Shown here: in pieces, positions 46,735-56,659 of the stretch
Position numbering within the stretch: the first letter of the stretch is position 1
How the letters are laid out: the number at the start of each line of letters is the position of its first letter
Assembly: GCA_022843305.1 (NCBI GenBank)
Contig: JALHNX010000002.1
Span: forward strand, 1-64,000
Source: Pyrinomonadaceae bacterium
Lineage (GTDB): Bacteria > Acidobacteriota > Blastocatellia > Pyrinomonadales > Pyrinomonadaceae
Length of the DNA: 64,000 nt
Reading direction: 5' to 3'
The notes under the pieces: model-generated
What the model was told of the DNA's origin: nothing
Seen by the model: the letters and a program-made list of their open reading frames with translations, nothing else
The model's database searches: none
Made by a program: the position numbers and the translations under genes

Positions 46735-47232
46735 ATGAAAAATCAGCGAAAAATTGCCCTTGTTTTAACAATTACGGCGTTAACTTTGTTCGGCGTCGTT
46801 AATTTAAACGATTCGCAACGTTTCGCGTCGGCACAAACGACTGCGACGCCGACGCCTGCGGAATTTAATCAGGCGGACGCGCTTGCCAAATTAAAAGAGC
46901 AGATCAAAGGCAAGGAACAAGAGCCTGCCGAGAAGGTTTTTAAAAATATTCAGTCATTGAAAGGAGTTCCGGCGGGCAGGCTTTTGGCAATTATGGAGAT
47001 GGGCTACGCGCGTTCTTTGGGCGTCAACTGCACGCATTGTCACACGCCCGAAAAATGGGAAGCCGAAGATAAAAACACGAAACAAATTGCCCGCGAAATG
47101 TCGGCGATGGTCGGAACGATTAATAATTCGCTTTTGAAAAACATCAAAAATCTGAAAAGCGCGACGCCGACCGTCAACTGCACGACCTGTCATCGCGGAC
47201 AGATCAAACCGGCTTTGAATTTGCCGAATTAA
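46735..47232 (+). CDS. c-type cytochrome, two CxxCH motifs (reaction-centre cytochrome subunit-like)
   Basis: SLGVNCTHCHTPEKWEAEDKNTKQIAREMSAMV...TVNCTTCHRGQIKPAL. Confidence 0.85.
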   Translation: MKNQRKIALVLTITALTLFGVVNLNDSQRFASAQTTATPTPAEFNQADALAKLKEQIKGKEQEPAEKVFKNIQSLKGVPAGRLLAIMEMGYARSLGVNCTHCHTPEKWEAEDKNTKQIAREMSAMVGTINNSLLKNIKNLKSATPTVNCTTCHRGQIKPALNLPN

Positions 47233-47237
47233 AATTT

Positions 47238-48593
47238 ATGAAACATATTTTTTCAATATTTGCGGTGGCGATTTTTGCGTTTTCGGTTCCGGCGCAAACG
47301 AAGCCGTTTGATTTTGCCGAACTCGAAAAGACAATCGAAGCCGAGCTTGCCGCGACTAAAACGCCGGGTGCATCTTTTGCGATAGTTTCCGGCGATAAAG
47401 TGATTTTCGCCAAAGGATTCGGCACGACGAGCGCGGAAGGCGGAAATCCGGTTCTCGCCGACACGCTTTTCCGGATGGGTTCGACGACGAAAATGTTTAC
47501 CGCCGCTGCGCTTCTCAATTTAGCCGACGCAGGAAAAGTCAAGCTCGACGCGCCGCTCGGCAATTATCTGAAAAATCTTCCGCCGAAAGTCGCAAACTTA
47601 ACCGCGCATCAACTGCTTTCCCAATCTTCGGGTTTGCGCGATTTGCCGCCGACCGTTTTTTCAAATGACGACGCGGGTTTGGGACAAAACATCCGGCTTT
47701 GGAACACGGACGTTTTCTTTACCGAACCGAACAAAATTTATTCGTATTCGAGTGCGAATTACTGGCTTGCGGGATTTTTGTCCGAGGAAATTTACGGTAA
47801 ACCTTACGCAGATGTACTGGCGGAAATAATTTTCAAACCGCTTGGCATGAATCGTTCCGGCGTTCGCCCGACCGAAGCGATGACGTTTCCGCTCGCGCTC
47901 GGTCATCAGGTGCAGAACAGCGCGGCAAATGTCGTCCGACCGATTGACAACAATTCGGCAAAATATCCGGGCGGTTCGATGTTCTCGTCCGCGAACGAAT
48001 TATCGCGTTTTGCGATTGCGATGCTGAATAACGGAAAAATTGACGGCAAACAGGTTTTGCCCGTCGCAGTTGTCGAAAATCTGCAAAAACCGCAGTTTTA
48101 TCTGCCCGCCGAAGAAAAAGTTTTTTACGGTTACGGGCTTTTGGGTTACACGGACAGCGGCGTGAAAACCGTTTCGCACGGCGGCGCGGCGCGCGGTTAC
48201 GGTTCGACGATTTTTTTCGCCCCCGAACAAAAAATCGCCATCGTCGTCCTCGCCAATACGAGCGGGCAAACACTGCCGAAATCGCGCCGCAAAGCGATGG
48301 AAATGCTGCTGCCTTTGAAAGCACCGGCAAATCAAACGAACGCGGAAACCGCCGCAACAGCCGAAGAATTAAAACGTTACGCGGGAAAATACGAACACGC
48401 GCCGCAAATGTGGGAATTTTTTATTAAAGACGCAAAACTTTTCGTCAAACAAGACGGCAAAGAGTTCGAGCTGAAAAAAACCGGCAAAGACACGTTCGGT
48501 TTCGAACAGGGCGCGTTTCTTTTCGTGCCGAACGAAAAAGGCAACATCGAACATATTTTTATGGGCTTATACGCGGCGCGGAAAGTTTCTTAA
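47238..48593 (+). CDS. Serine hydrolase (class C beta-lactamase/PBP-like)
   Basis: FRMGSTTKMFTAAALLNL (SxxK), YSSANYWLAG (YxN), HGGAARGYGSTI. Confidence 0.88.
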   Translation: MKHIFSIFAVAIFAFSVPAQTKPFDFAELEKTIEAELAATKTPGASFAIVSGDKVIFAKGFGTTSAEGGNPVLADTLFRMGSTTKMFTAAALLNLADAGKVKLDAPLGNYLKNLPPKVANLTAHQLLSQSSGLRDLPPTVFSNDDAGLGQNIRLWNTDVFFTEPNKIYSYSSANYWLAGFLSEEIYGKPYADVLAEIIFKPLGMNRSGVRPTEAMTFPLALGHQVQNSAANVVRPIDNNSAKYPGGSMFSSANELSRFAIAMLNNGKIDGKQVLPVAVVENLQKPQFYLPAEEKVFYGYGLLGYTDSGVKTVSHGGAARGYGSTIFFAPEQKIAIVVLANTSGQTLPKSRRKAMEMLLPLKAPANQTNAETAATAEELKRYAGKYEHAPQMWEFFIKDAKLFVKQDGKEFELKKTGKDTFGFEQGAFLFVPNEKGNIEHIFMGLYAARKVS

Positions 48594-48675
48594 AGATTAG
48601 CCGGATCGGTTTCAGGAAATGTCATAAAATTTCGCGGCGCGGTGTTTTTGTTAGTATGATTCTCTCTCAAAGCTA

Positions 48676-48720
48676 AAAAAGTCTTGCGGAAACGATTTTT
48701 CCGCAAGACTTTTTCTTTTA
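48676..48720 (+). terminator. Rho-independent terminator
   Basis: AAAAAGTCTTGCGGA (48676-48690) / TCCGCAAGACTTTTT (48700-48714), 15-bp perfect stem plus T-rich tail. Confidence 0.85.
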
Positions 48721-48995
48721 TAAGAGAAGTAAAACTTCCCTGCCTGTTTTTCGGCGATTTGCCCCTTATTTTTTACGTCTCATCACAATTTCGTTGCTGC
48801 CGCGTAAAAATTGACCGAAAATTATATTTAGTCAAACGATTAGAGTAAAACCTTAGTTTTCAAATACTGTGAATTCGAATCGGTAATTCATTGGCGGAAA
48901 ACGCGCTGTTTACGGCATAAAATGACGGTTTTCAAAACCTCGTTTTTCTGCCCGCGACCGCCGCATTTAATTAATTGACGGAAAATAAATAAAGT

Positions 48996-49475
48996 ATGAA
49001 ACGAAAATGGATTCAAAAATGCGACGTTGACGAAAAACTTTTGCCGATTCCGACGCAGATCGTTTCCAACGAAGAATTCGCGCCGATTGACCAGACCGAA
49101 GAGCAAAAACGGGTCGAGCATCGTTTGATCGAAATCGCTTCGGAAAGCTCGAAAAAGCTAGGAATTTCGCGCCGGAGATTTTTAGCGACCTCGGGCGGAA
49201 TGGCGGCGGCTTTTCTGGCTTTAAATTCGGTTTTCGGGCGATTTTTCGACGTTGACGAAGCAGAGCTTTTCGAATTCGCGGCGGGCGATGAAAAATTTCC
49301 CAAGAAACCTTTTATTTTCGACATTCATACGCATCACGTCGCCGCGCCGAAAATTATAAAGGTTCCCGCGCTTTTGGGCGAAAACAATTTATATAATTTT
49401 TGTACTTCTGCTTTCGGCGGCAGAAAGGAAATCGCTAAAATTCGCAATCTTCCAATACGCCTGGAAAAGATTAAA
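48996..49475 (+). pseudogene. Truncated Tat-dependent amidohydrolase N-terminus fused in frame to the following gene
   Basis: SRRRFLATSGGMAAAFLALNSVFGRFFDVDEAELF...FIFDIHTHHVAAPKIIKVPALLG then unrelated sequence. Confidence 0.6.
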
Positions 49476-51179
49476 ATGTTGAGGTTAAAAGCTAAAAATA
49501 AACTTACGATTTGCCTGATTTTGCTTGGTTTGGTTTATCAGGCAAATGCCCAGCATCAGCATCAAACGCCGGATTATTCTTCGGCGGTTAATTTCTCGAC
49601 TTTGCCCGCGCCGCCTTTGATGAAAAATATCGGTACGAGCGAGATAAAAATCACCACAAAATCGGAAACGGCGCAGAAATATTTCAATCAGGGATTGAAT
49701 CTGATGCACGCATTTTGGGACTTGGAAGCCTATCGCGCTTTTCGTGAAGCCGTACGAAATGACGAAAACTGCGCGATGTGTTACTGGGGAATTTACAACG
49801 CGCTCGGGCAAAATTCGCAGGAAATGGCGGAAGAAAGAAATGCCGCGCTGAAAAAATCGGTCGAACTTTCCCGAAGCGTTTCCGATCACGAGCAGTTTTA
49901 CATTCGCGCTATTCAGGCGCTCGCCGAACCGGGAAAGGGACGCGCCGCGTGGATTTCGGAAATGGAAGCGTTGATTGACAAATATCCGAACGATATTGAA
50001 GCAAAACTGCTTTTAGCCAATTCGCTTTCGACGCCGGCGGGAAGTTATCTGCCCGACGGACGACCGCGCGACGGGAAAATTTACGGGCAGATGATTTTGC
50101 GAAATCTGTTAAAAACGCATCCCGAAAATCTGGCGGTTCATCATTACTGGATTCACGCCGTCGAAAACGGTTCGCGACCGGAAGAAGCTCTGCCGAGCTG
50201 CGAAAAACTCGAAAAACTCGCGCCGAATTCCGGTCATCTGCTTCATATGCCGGGACATATTTACTATCGCCTCGGAATGTATGAAAAGGCGCGCAAGGCG
50301 TTTCTCGTCTCGCTCGAATTCGACCTTAAATATATGAAAGAGCAGAAAATTCACCCGATAAATAACTGGAATTACACGCATAATCTCGATTATCTGGTGG
50401 CGAATTCGGCAGAAGAAGGTCGTTATAAAGAAGCCGCAAATTACGCGGAAATGCTGGCGGAAGTGCCGTCGGACAACGAGCGTCTGAAAGCGACGGGCTT
50501 GGGTTATCTGCTCTACGGCGGCTACACGGCGCTGACGCGTTTGCAGATGCGTTTCGGATTTTGGGACGACGCGATCAAGGATTTACAAACTTCAAACAAT
50601 CCGCCGCTGACGCTTTCGGAAAAATATCAGTCAGGAATTTTAAGCTATCTGAAAGGAATGAGCGCGGTTGAAAAAAATAATGCGATCGATGCCGAAAAAA
50701 ACGCGTCGGAACTCGAAAAAATAATTGCCGACCTTGCGGCGCAAAAAGTGCAGCAGGCTTCGGATTGGTACTTCGGTTACGCAAACCGGATTTTGGCGGT
50801 TCATATTCTGGATTTGCGCGGATCGATCTCGAGCGTCGAGGGAAAACACGACGCAGCCTTTCGATTACTTAACGAAGCCATCGAAAAAGAAAAAAATCTC
50901 GGCTACTGGGAACCGCCGCATTACACGCGCCCGGTTTTGGAAAGTCTCGGCGCGGCTTACCTGAGAGCGGGAAAATATGCGGAAGCACGGGCGGCGTTTG
51001 AAAGAATTTTGAAGGCGCGTCCGAACAGCGGTTTTGCTTTTTTGGCAATTGCCGAAACTTACGCCAGGTCTGACGAAAAAGCGAAATCGAGTGAATTTTA
51101 CAAGCGGTTTTTGAAAATTTGGGTCAACGCGGATAGAGATTTACCGCAAATCAAGGAAGCCGAAAAACGGCTTCGATAG
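49476..51179 (+). CDS. Secreted TPR protein
   Basis: Own signal peptide MLRLKAKNKLTICLILLGLVYQANAQHQ; KSETAQKYFNQGLNLMHAFWDLEAYRAFREAVRNDENCAMCYWGIYNALG. Confidence 0.8.
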   Translation: MLRLKAKNKLTICLILLGLVYQANAQHQHQTPDYSSAVNFSTLPAPPLMKNIGTSEIKITTKSETAQKYFNQGLNLMHAFWDLEAYRAFREAVRNDENCAMCYWGIYNALGQNSQEMAEERNAALKKSVELSRSVSDHEQFYIRAIQALAEPGKGRAAWISEMEALIDKYPNDIEAKLLLANSLSTPAGSYLPDGRPRDGKIYGQMILRNLLKTHPENLAVHHYWIHAVENGSRPEEALPSCEKLEKLAPNSGHLLHMPGHIYYRLGMYEKARKAFLVSLEFDLKYMKEQKIHPINNWNYTHNLDYLVANSAEEGRYKEAANYAEMLAEVPSDNERLKATGLGYLLYGGYTALTRLQMRFGFWDDAIKDLQTSNNPPLTLSEKYQSGILSYLKGMSAVEKNNAIDAEKNASELEKIIADLAAQKVQQASDWYFGYANRILAVHILDLRGSISSVEGKHDAAFRLLNEAIEKEKNLGYWEPPHYTRPVLESLGAAYLRAGKYAEARAAFERILKARPNSGFAFLAIAETYARSDEKAKSSEFYKRFLKIWVNADRDLPQIKEAEKRLR

Positions 51180-51199
51180 ATATTTTTGTGAGAAATTTT

Positions 51200-52618
51200 A
51201 TGATGAAAAATTTGATTTTTGTTTTGGTTTTTATAATGTCGGGAATTTTTGCGGTTTCGGCGCAGACGGTCGCTTTTACGAACGTCAACGTGATTCCGAT
51301 GGACAAAGAGCGCGTTTTGCAGAATCAGACCGTTTTGATAAAAGACGGCGTGATTTCGGAAATCGGCACGAAGGTGAAAATCCCGAAAGACGCGCAAATT
51401 ATTAATGCAAAAGGCAAATACCTGATTCCGGGCTTGGTTGATATGCACACACATCTGCTGTCGGACGGCGACGATTATCCTGATTCGATTGCCGAAGATG
51501 AACTTCGCGTAATGGTCGCCAACGGCGTAACGACGATTCGCTTTATGATCGGCACACCCGAACAGCTTGTTTTACGCGCCAAATCGGCGAAAGGCGAAAT
51601 CATCGCGCCGATCATTTATTCGGCAAGCCCGCATCTGACCGGACGCGAACAAGGCAATAATTTCGTCGTCAACACGCCGGAAGAAGCGCGCGAAGCCGTC
51701 CGCAAATCGAAGGCGGCGGGTTACGATTTCATCAAAGTCACGACCTTTATCAAGGCGGAAGTTTACGAAGCGGCGGTTGACGAAGCCGCGAAGCAAAATA
51801 TCCGCGTCGTCGGACACGCCGACAGCCGCTTTGTCGGCGTTGAACGCGCCTTAAAAGCGCGTCAGCAAATCGAACATCTCGACGGTTATCTGGAAATGAT
51901 CTTAAAGACGGATGCGCCGATGAAGGGTTCGATTTCCGACCTGTATATTTCCAATCCGAAAAACTGGGAAAGCCTTGATTATGTTGACGAAAGCAAAATT
52001 CCGGCGTTGGCGCGGGCGACGGTCGAAGCCAATCCGTTCGTCAATCCGACGCAGCATTTTATGAAAAACAGTTTCGGTCTGCCGCGCAGCGAAGAATCGA
52101 TCCGCGCCCAGCCGGACTTTAAGTTTTATCCGAAAACGGTGCAGGAAAATTGGTTTAATTTCTATAAAAAAGCGCGTTTTATTAACGAAGTTCCGGCGGA
52201 AAAACGCGCCCGCTGGGTCGAGATTCGCAACAAGATCATCAAAGCGATCTACGATGCCGGCGGCAAAATTATGACGGGTTCGGACACGCCCGAATTTCTT
52301 TTTCTTTACGGTTTTTCGATGCACCGCGAACTGAAAGCGCTCGCCGACGCGGGACTTTCAAATTACGCCGCATTGGAAGCCGCAACGAAAAATCCCTCAA
52401 TGTTTTTCGGCACGCTTGAAAAAGTCGGAACGATTGAAAAAGGCAGACGCGCCGATTTGATTCTTTTGGATGCGAATCCGCTCGAAAATATTTCAAACAC
52501 CGAACGGCGTTCGGGCGTAATGCTCAAAGGAAAATATTACACGCAAACGGAAATGAACCGCTGGCTCGACGAAATCGCGCCGCGCATCGCCGGTTCGCAT
52601 ATCGAGAAGAAACCATAA
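51200..52618 (+). CDS. Secreted amidohydrolase family protein
   Basis: KYLIPGLVDMHTHLLSDGDDYPDSIAEDELRVMVANGVTTIRFM; GHADSRF; GSDTPEF; KGRRADLILLDANPLENI. Confidence 0.92.
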   Translation: MMKNLIFVLVFIMSGIFAVSAQTVAFTNVNVIPMDKERVLQNQTVLIKDGVISEIGTKVKIPKDAQIINAKGKYLIPGLVDMHTHLLSDGDDYPDSIAEDELRVMVANGVTTIRFMIGTPEQLVLRAKSAKGEIIAPIIYSASPHLTGREQGNNFVVNTPEEAREAVRKSKAAGYDFIKVTTFIKAEVYEAAVDEAAKQNIRVVGHADSRFVGVERALKARQQIEHLDGYLEMILKTDAPMKGSISDLYISNPKNWESLDYVDESKIPALARATVEANPFVNPTQHFMKNSFGLPRSEESIRAQPDFKFYPKTVQENWFNFYKKARFINEVPAEKRARWVEIRNKIIKAIYDAGGKIMTGSDTPEFLFLYGFSMHRELKALADAGLSNYAALEAATKNPSMFFGTLEKVGTIEKGRRADLILLDANPLENISNTERRSGVMLKGKYYTQTEMNRWLDEIAPRIAGSHIEKKP

Positions 52619-52622
52619 ATAT

Positions 52623-53570
52623 ATGAACAAAATTTTATTTACCGTCATTTTTATGTTTTTCGTTTCAACCGTTTTCTCGCAAAATCCGAAAAACGAAGAC
52701 GCTAAAGCGGCAGCGGAAATTCCCGACCGGCTTTTCGCGGCGATGAAAGCGAAAAACTTTGAAGAAATCCGCGCCGTGTTCACGCCCGAAGGTCAGCTCG
52801 TGGCGATTGACCAACCGCGCGACGGCAAAGGAATTTCCAAAACGCGCGTTTTTACCGCCGAAGGTTTTGCCAAATCAATTTCCGAAGCGAAGGGCGCGGA
52901 TTTTATCGAAAAAATGTCGAACAAAGACGTGCGCATTGCGGGCGATATGGCGATTGTTTCGGGTCGCTACACGTTCTATGTCGGCGACAAATTTTCGCAT
53001 TGCGGGATGAATACTTTTAATTTGGTGAGAACGGAAACCGGATGGCGCATTGCCAATGCCGCTTCGACTTTGGAATTTCAATGCGAGCGCGATTTGAAAA
53101 CGGTCGAGATCGCGCCAATCGAAGCTAATCCGGCTGACGTTTCAACGATTGACGGAATTATCAAAGCATTTTACGAAACGATTTCGGGCGGCAAAGGCGT
53201 TCCGCGTCAATGGTCGCGCGACAGAACGCTTTATATGCCTGACGTGCGGTTTGTCGGAATGAGCGAGCAAGGCGGAAAAATCCGCGCGTCGGTGATGAAT
53301 CACGATCAATATGTGAACGGCACGAACGAATTTTTCGTCGCCGAAGGTTTTACGGAACGCGAAATCAACCGGGTCGTGCGCAGGTTCGGCAACATCGCGC
53401 ACGTTTTTTCCGTTTACGAATTTTCCACCGCTGACGGCAAGGTAAAAGGACGCGGCGTAAACAGCATACAGCTTTTCTGGGACGGCGCGCGCTGGTGGAT
53501 TTCTGCCGCGAGTTGGGACGAGGAACGCGCCGGAAATCCGATTCCGAAAGAGTTTCTTAATAAACAATAA
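52623..53570 (+). CDS. Secreted protein with two NTF2/SnoaL-like domains
   Basis: AKNFEEIRAVFTPEGQLVAID...GRYTFYVGDKFSHCGMNTFNLVRTETGWRIANAAST; C-term second domain with VFSVYEFSTADGKVKGRGVNSIQLFWDGARWWISAASWDEE. Confidence 0.75.
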   Translation: MNKILFTVIFMFFVSTVFSQNPKNEDAKAAAEIPDRLFAAMKAKNFEEIRAVFTPEGQLVAIDQPRDGKGISKTRVFTAEGFAKSISEAKGADFIEKMSNKDVRIAGDMAIVSGRYTFYVGDKFSHCGMNTFNLVRTETGWRIANAASTLEFQCERDLKTVEIAPIEANPADVSTIDGIIKAFYETISGGKGVPRQWSRDRTLYMPDVRFVGMSEQGGKIRASVMNHDQYVNGTNEFFVAEGFTEREINRVVRRFGNIAHVFSVYEFSTADGKVKGRGVNSIQLFWDGARWWISAASWDEERAGNPIPKEFLNKQ

Positions 53571-53607
53571 AAAATAGGGCGGCAAAAATGAGAATCGAGT
53601 TAATTAG

Positions 53608-54444
53608 ATGAAATTCAGGAGCAAAATTATGACAACAATTAAAACTATGATCGTCTTTGCATTATTCGCAATTCTTTCGATCAACACGGTAAATGGACAA
53701 GACAACGCCGTTGCCGAAAACTTGCTGAAAACCGCCGATGACTTTAAGAACAAATCAATTCCCGAGAGCGCAATCGTTTATTACGAAAAATCAGCAATAG
53801 AATTCAATAAAACCGGAAATACGGAAAAGGCGATCGGCTCATACAATCAAATAGGCACGATTTTAAATCGACAGGATAAATATGAACAGGCAAAAAGCTA
53901 TCTGGAAAAGGCTTTGGCAATCGGACTTTCTTCAAATGACGCAAATAGCTTAGCCGTCGCGACAACTTATATCACTTTAGGCGTTACATACGGCGCTGAA
54001 AATCAGTTTGAAAAATCTTTAATTTATCATCACAAAGCACTTTCAATTCGACTTTTGAAACTGGGCAAGAACAATGCCGACGTGGCGACCAGCTATGGAA
54101 ACATCGGAAACGTCTATTTTCGCAAAAAAGATTTTGATAAATCCATCGAAGCCCATCTCAAAGCAAAACAAATCAGAGAGAAAATTTTCGGTAAAAATAG
54201 TGTTGAAGTAATTCAATCTTATACATTTTTGGGGAATGCTTATAAGGAGAAAAAGAATTATAAGAAATCATTAAACTACTATGAAAAAGCATTGGTAAAT
54301 AAAATCGAACAATTGGGACAGGCTCATAAAGATTTGATCAAATATTACCAAAACATCAGTGAAGTCTATAACTTAATGGGCAATAAATTGAAATCTGACG
54401 AATACAGAATTAAAGGGGAAGAAATTGAAAAACAATCGAAATAA
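53608..54444 (+). CDS. Secreted TPR (kinesin-light-chain-like) protein
   Basis: Signal peptide; AKSYLEKALAIGLSSNDANSLAVATTYITLGVTYGAENQFEKSLIYHHKALSI. Confidence 0.8.
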   Translation: MKFRSKIMTTIKTMIVFALFAILSINTVNGQDNAVAENLLKTADDFKNKSIPESAIVYYEKSAIEFNKTGNTEKAIGSYNQIGTILNRQDKYEQAKSYLEKALAIGLSSNDANSLAVATTYITLGVTYGAENQFEKSLIYHHKALSIRLLKLGKNNADVATSYGNIGNVYFRKKDFDKSIEAHLKAKQIREKIFGKNSVEVIQSYTFLGNAYKEKKNYKKSLNYYEKALVNKIEQLGQAHKDLIKYYQNISEVYNLMGNKLKSDEYRIKGEEIEKQSK

Positions 54445-54474
54445 CAAGCCGAAACCCTATGAGGAAATAAAGTT

Positions 54475-55155
54475 ATGAAAAGGCGAGATTTTTTACAGCA
54501 GACGGGGTTCGGTTTGGCGATGATCGGCGCGTCCGGTCTGGTCTTGCGTTCCGATGCGCGACCGACGCCGCGCAGTTTGGACGCTCTGGAAGCGGAAACG
54601 CTTTTCAGCGAAATTTCGGGTGTAAATTTGGATGATAAAACAAACTTAAAACCAACGGTTTCGCGCGACATTGGACCGTTTTACCGCAGCGGTGCGCCGT
54701 TTCGCGCCAAGCTCACGCTGCCGTTCGAGCCGGGATCGGTTTTGGTCGTGACGGGCAGAATCTGGTCGTTTGAAACGAAAAAGCCTTTGCCGAACGCCGC
54801 GCTCGATCTGTGGCAGGTTGATAATCAAACCGCCGATTATTCCGCCGGAAACGGCGATTTCAAAAACCGTGCGCGGCTCGTGACGGACGAATCGGGCGCG
54901 TTTGAATTTGAAACCGTTCATCCGATTCCCTACACGCCGGGTGCGAATTTCTGGCGTTCGCCGCACATTCATTTCATCGCGACCGCCGCGAAACATAAGC
55001 GTTTGGTGAGCGAATTGTTTTTCAAAGGCGATGCGAAACAGGACATTGACCGATTGTTTCACCCGTCGCTCGCCGTCGCCGTCGAAAAGAAAAAGATCAA
55101 CGGCAAGGATTACGAAACAGCGGTTTTCGACATCGTTCTCGAAGCCGAAAAATAG
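54475..55155 (+). CDS. Intradiol ring-cleavage dioxygenase-like protein, Tat-type signal
   Basis: MKRRDFLQQTGFGLAMIG; SRDIGPFYRSGAPFRAKLTLPFEPGSVLVVTGRIWS; ALDLWQVDNQTADYS; IPYTPGANFWRSPHIHFIATA. Confidence 0.88.
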   Translation: MKRRDFLQQTGFGLAMIGASGLVLRSDARPTPRSLDALEAETLFSEISGVNLDDKTNLKPTVSRDIGPFYRSGAPFRAKLTLPFEPGSVLVVTGRIWSFETKKPLPNAALDLWQVDNQTADYSAGNGDFKNRARLVTDESGAFEFETVHPIPYTPGANFWRSPHIHFIATAAKHKRLVSELFFKGDAKQDIDRLFHPSLAVAVEKKKINGKDYETAVFDIVLEAEK

Positions 55156-55166
55156 GAGATTTATTT

Positions 55167-56597
55167 ATGAAAAAAACAGCATTATTCATATTAATTTTTA
55201 CATTCGCGCTGAATTCATCCGCCCAGAACACGCCGCAGCGTTCGCCGCTCGACGCGACGAATTGGGGCGTCGTCTATGACATTCCGGCGACGAAAAACGT
55301 TAAAGTGAAAACCGACGTGCCGTATTCGGGCAGTTTGACGATTGACGTTTATTCGCCGCCGAACGCGAAACCGGGCGATAAATTCCCTGCCGTAATTTTC
55401 TTGAACGCCATCGGTGACGCGCCCGGCAATAAGGTTAAAAACTGGGAAATCTACAAATCGTTTCCGCGTCTCGTCGCGGCGCACGGGATGGTCGGGATTT
55501 CGATGGACGCCGACGGCACGAAGATTCAGGAATCTCTGCGCTCGCTGTTCGATTTTCTCGAACGCGACGGCGCGAAACACGGCATTGACGCCTCGCGCTT
55601 GGGAGTTTACGCGGCGTCAGCAAACGTTACGCAGTCAACCGTTTATCTGATGAGCGACGGCGCGGCGAAAGGAATCCGTGCGGCGGCGCTCTTTTACGGC
55701 GGCGCGCCTTCGGCGCAAACGCGAATCCGCAAGGATCTGCCCGTTTTATTTATTCTGGCGGAAGGGGATCTGCCCGGTCTCGGACAGCAATCGGCAAATC
55801 TCTGGCAGAGAGTTTCCGAAGCGCGCGCGCCGTGGACGCTGCTTTTTGCGAGCAATCTGCCGCACGCTTTTGACGCTTTTTCCGACAACGACGAATCACG
55901 CCGCGTAATTCAGCAGGCAATCGCCTTTTGGAAATCGAATCTCGAACCCGTTCCGCAACCCGACTGGAAACCTTCGCCGGCGCGCGCGATCGTCGAAACG
56001 ATCTACTGGAACGACGCGCCGAAAGGTGTCGAGCTTTTAACGAAATACATCGCCGAAAACCCGAACGACGGCGCGGCGTACAACAGTTACGGCAGAATGC
56101 TCGCGCAATTACAGCGTTTTGAAGAAGCGGGCGCGGCGTATGAAAAAGCGCTCGCGCTCGGCGTTCAGCACGGCGGAATTTATAACGGTCTCGGACAAAC
56201 GCGAATGGCGCAGAAGCGTTATGAAGAAGCCGCCGGTTATTTTGCGAAAGCCATCGAACTCGGCGCGCGCAACAGTTTTATGTACGGGCAGCTGGCGCTC
56301 GCGCAGATGTATCTGAACCGCAACGAAGACGCGCTGAAAAGTTACGAAAAAGCCTTTGAAGCGGGAATTCCGCCGGGCGCGAACACGCGCGGGCTTGCCT
56401 TTTACAATATGGCTTGCGCCTACGCTCGTTTGAAGCAAATCGACAAGGCTTTCGAGATGCTGAACAAAACGATTGACGAAGGTTATACCAACCGGCAGAC
56501 GTTCGAGACCGACACCGATCTTGCCCCGCTGCGGGCGGATACGCGGTTTCAGGAACTGCTGAAACGCCTGCCGCCGCCGGCGAGGGCGTCAAATTAA
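55167..56597 (+). CDS. Secreted dienelactone-hydrolase-like alpha/beta hydrolase fused to TPRs
   Basis: KFPAVIFLNAIGD...HGMVGISMDADG...RLGVYAASANVTQS; C-term TPRs. Confidence 0.75.
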   Translation: MKKTALFILIFTFALNSSAQNTPQRSPLDATNWGVVYDIPATKNVKVKTDVPYSGSLTIDVYSPPNAKPGDKFPAVIFLNAIGDAPGNKVKNWEIYKSFPRLVAAHGMVGISMDADGTKIQESLRSLFDFLERDGAKHGIDASRLGVYAASANVTQSTVYLMSDGAAKGIRAAALFYGGAPSAQTRIRKDLPVLFILAEGDLPGLGQQSANLWQRVSEARAPWTLLFASNLPHAFDAFSDNDESRRVIQQAIAFWKSNLEPVPQPDWKPSPARAIVETIYWNDAPKGVELLTKYIAENPNDGAAYNSYGRMLAQLQRFEEAGAAYEKALALGVQHGGIYNGLGQTRMAQKRYEEAAGYFAKAIELGARNSFMYGQLALAQMYLNRNEDALKSYEKAFEAGIPPGANTRGLAFYNMACAYARLKQIDKAFEMLNKTIDEGYTNRQTFETDTDLAPLRADTRFQELLKRLPPPARASN

Positions 56598-56659
56598 ATA
56601 AAACTTGTCATTTAACACTTTTACGCGGTGTTTTCAGATAAAAGGAGATTTTGAAAATT

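Noticed and set aside
48676-48720. Member of the word-hairpin family
   Set aside because: Compact 15-bp stem, 9-nt loop and T tail fit a normal Rho-independent terminator; no word reiteration
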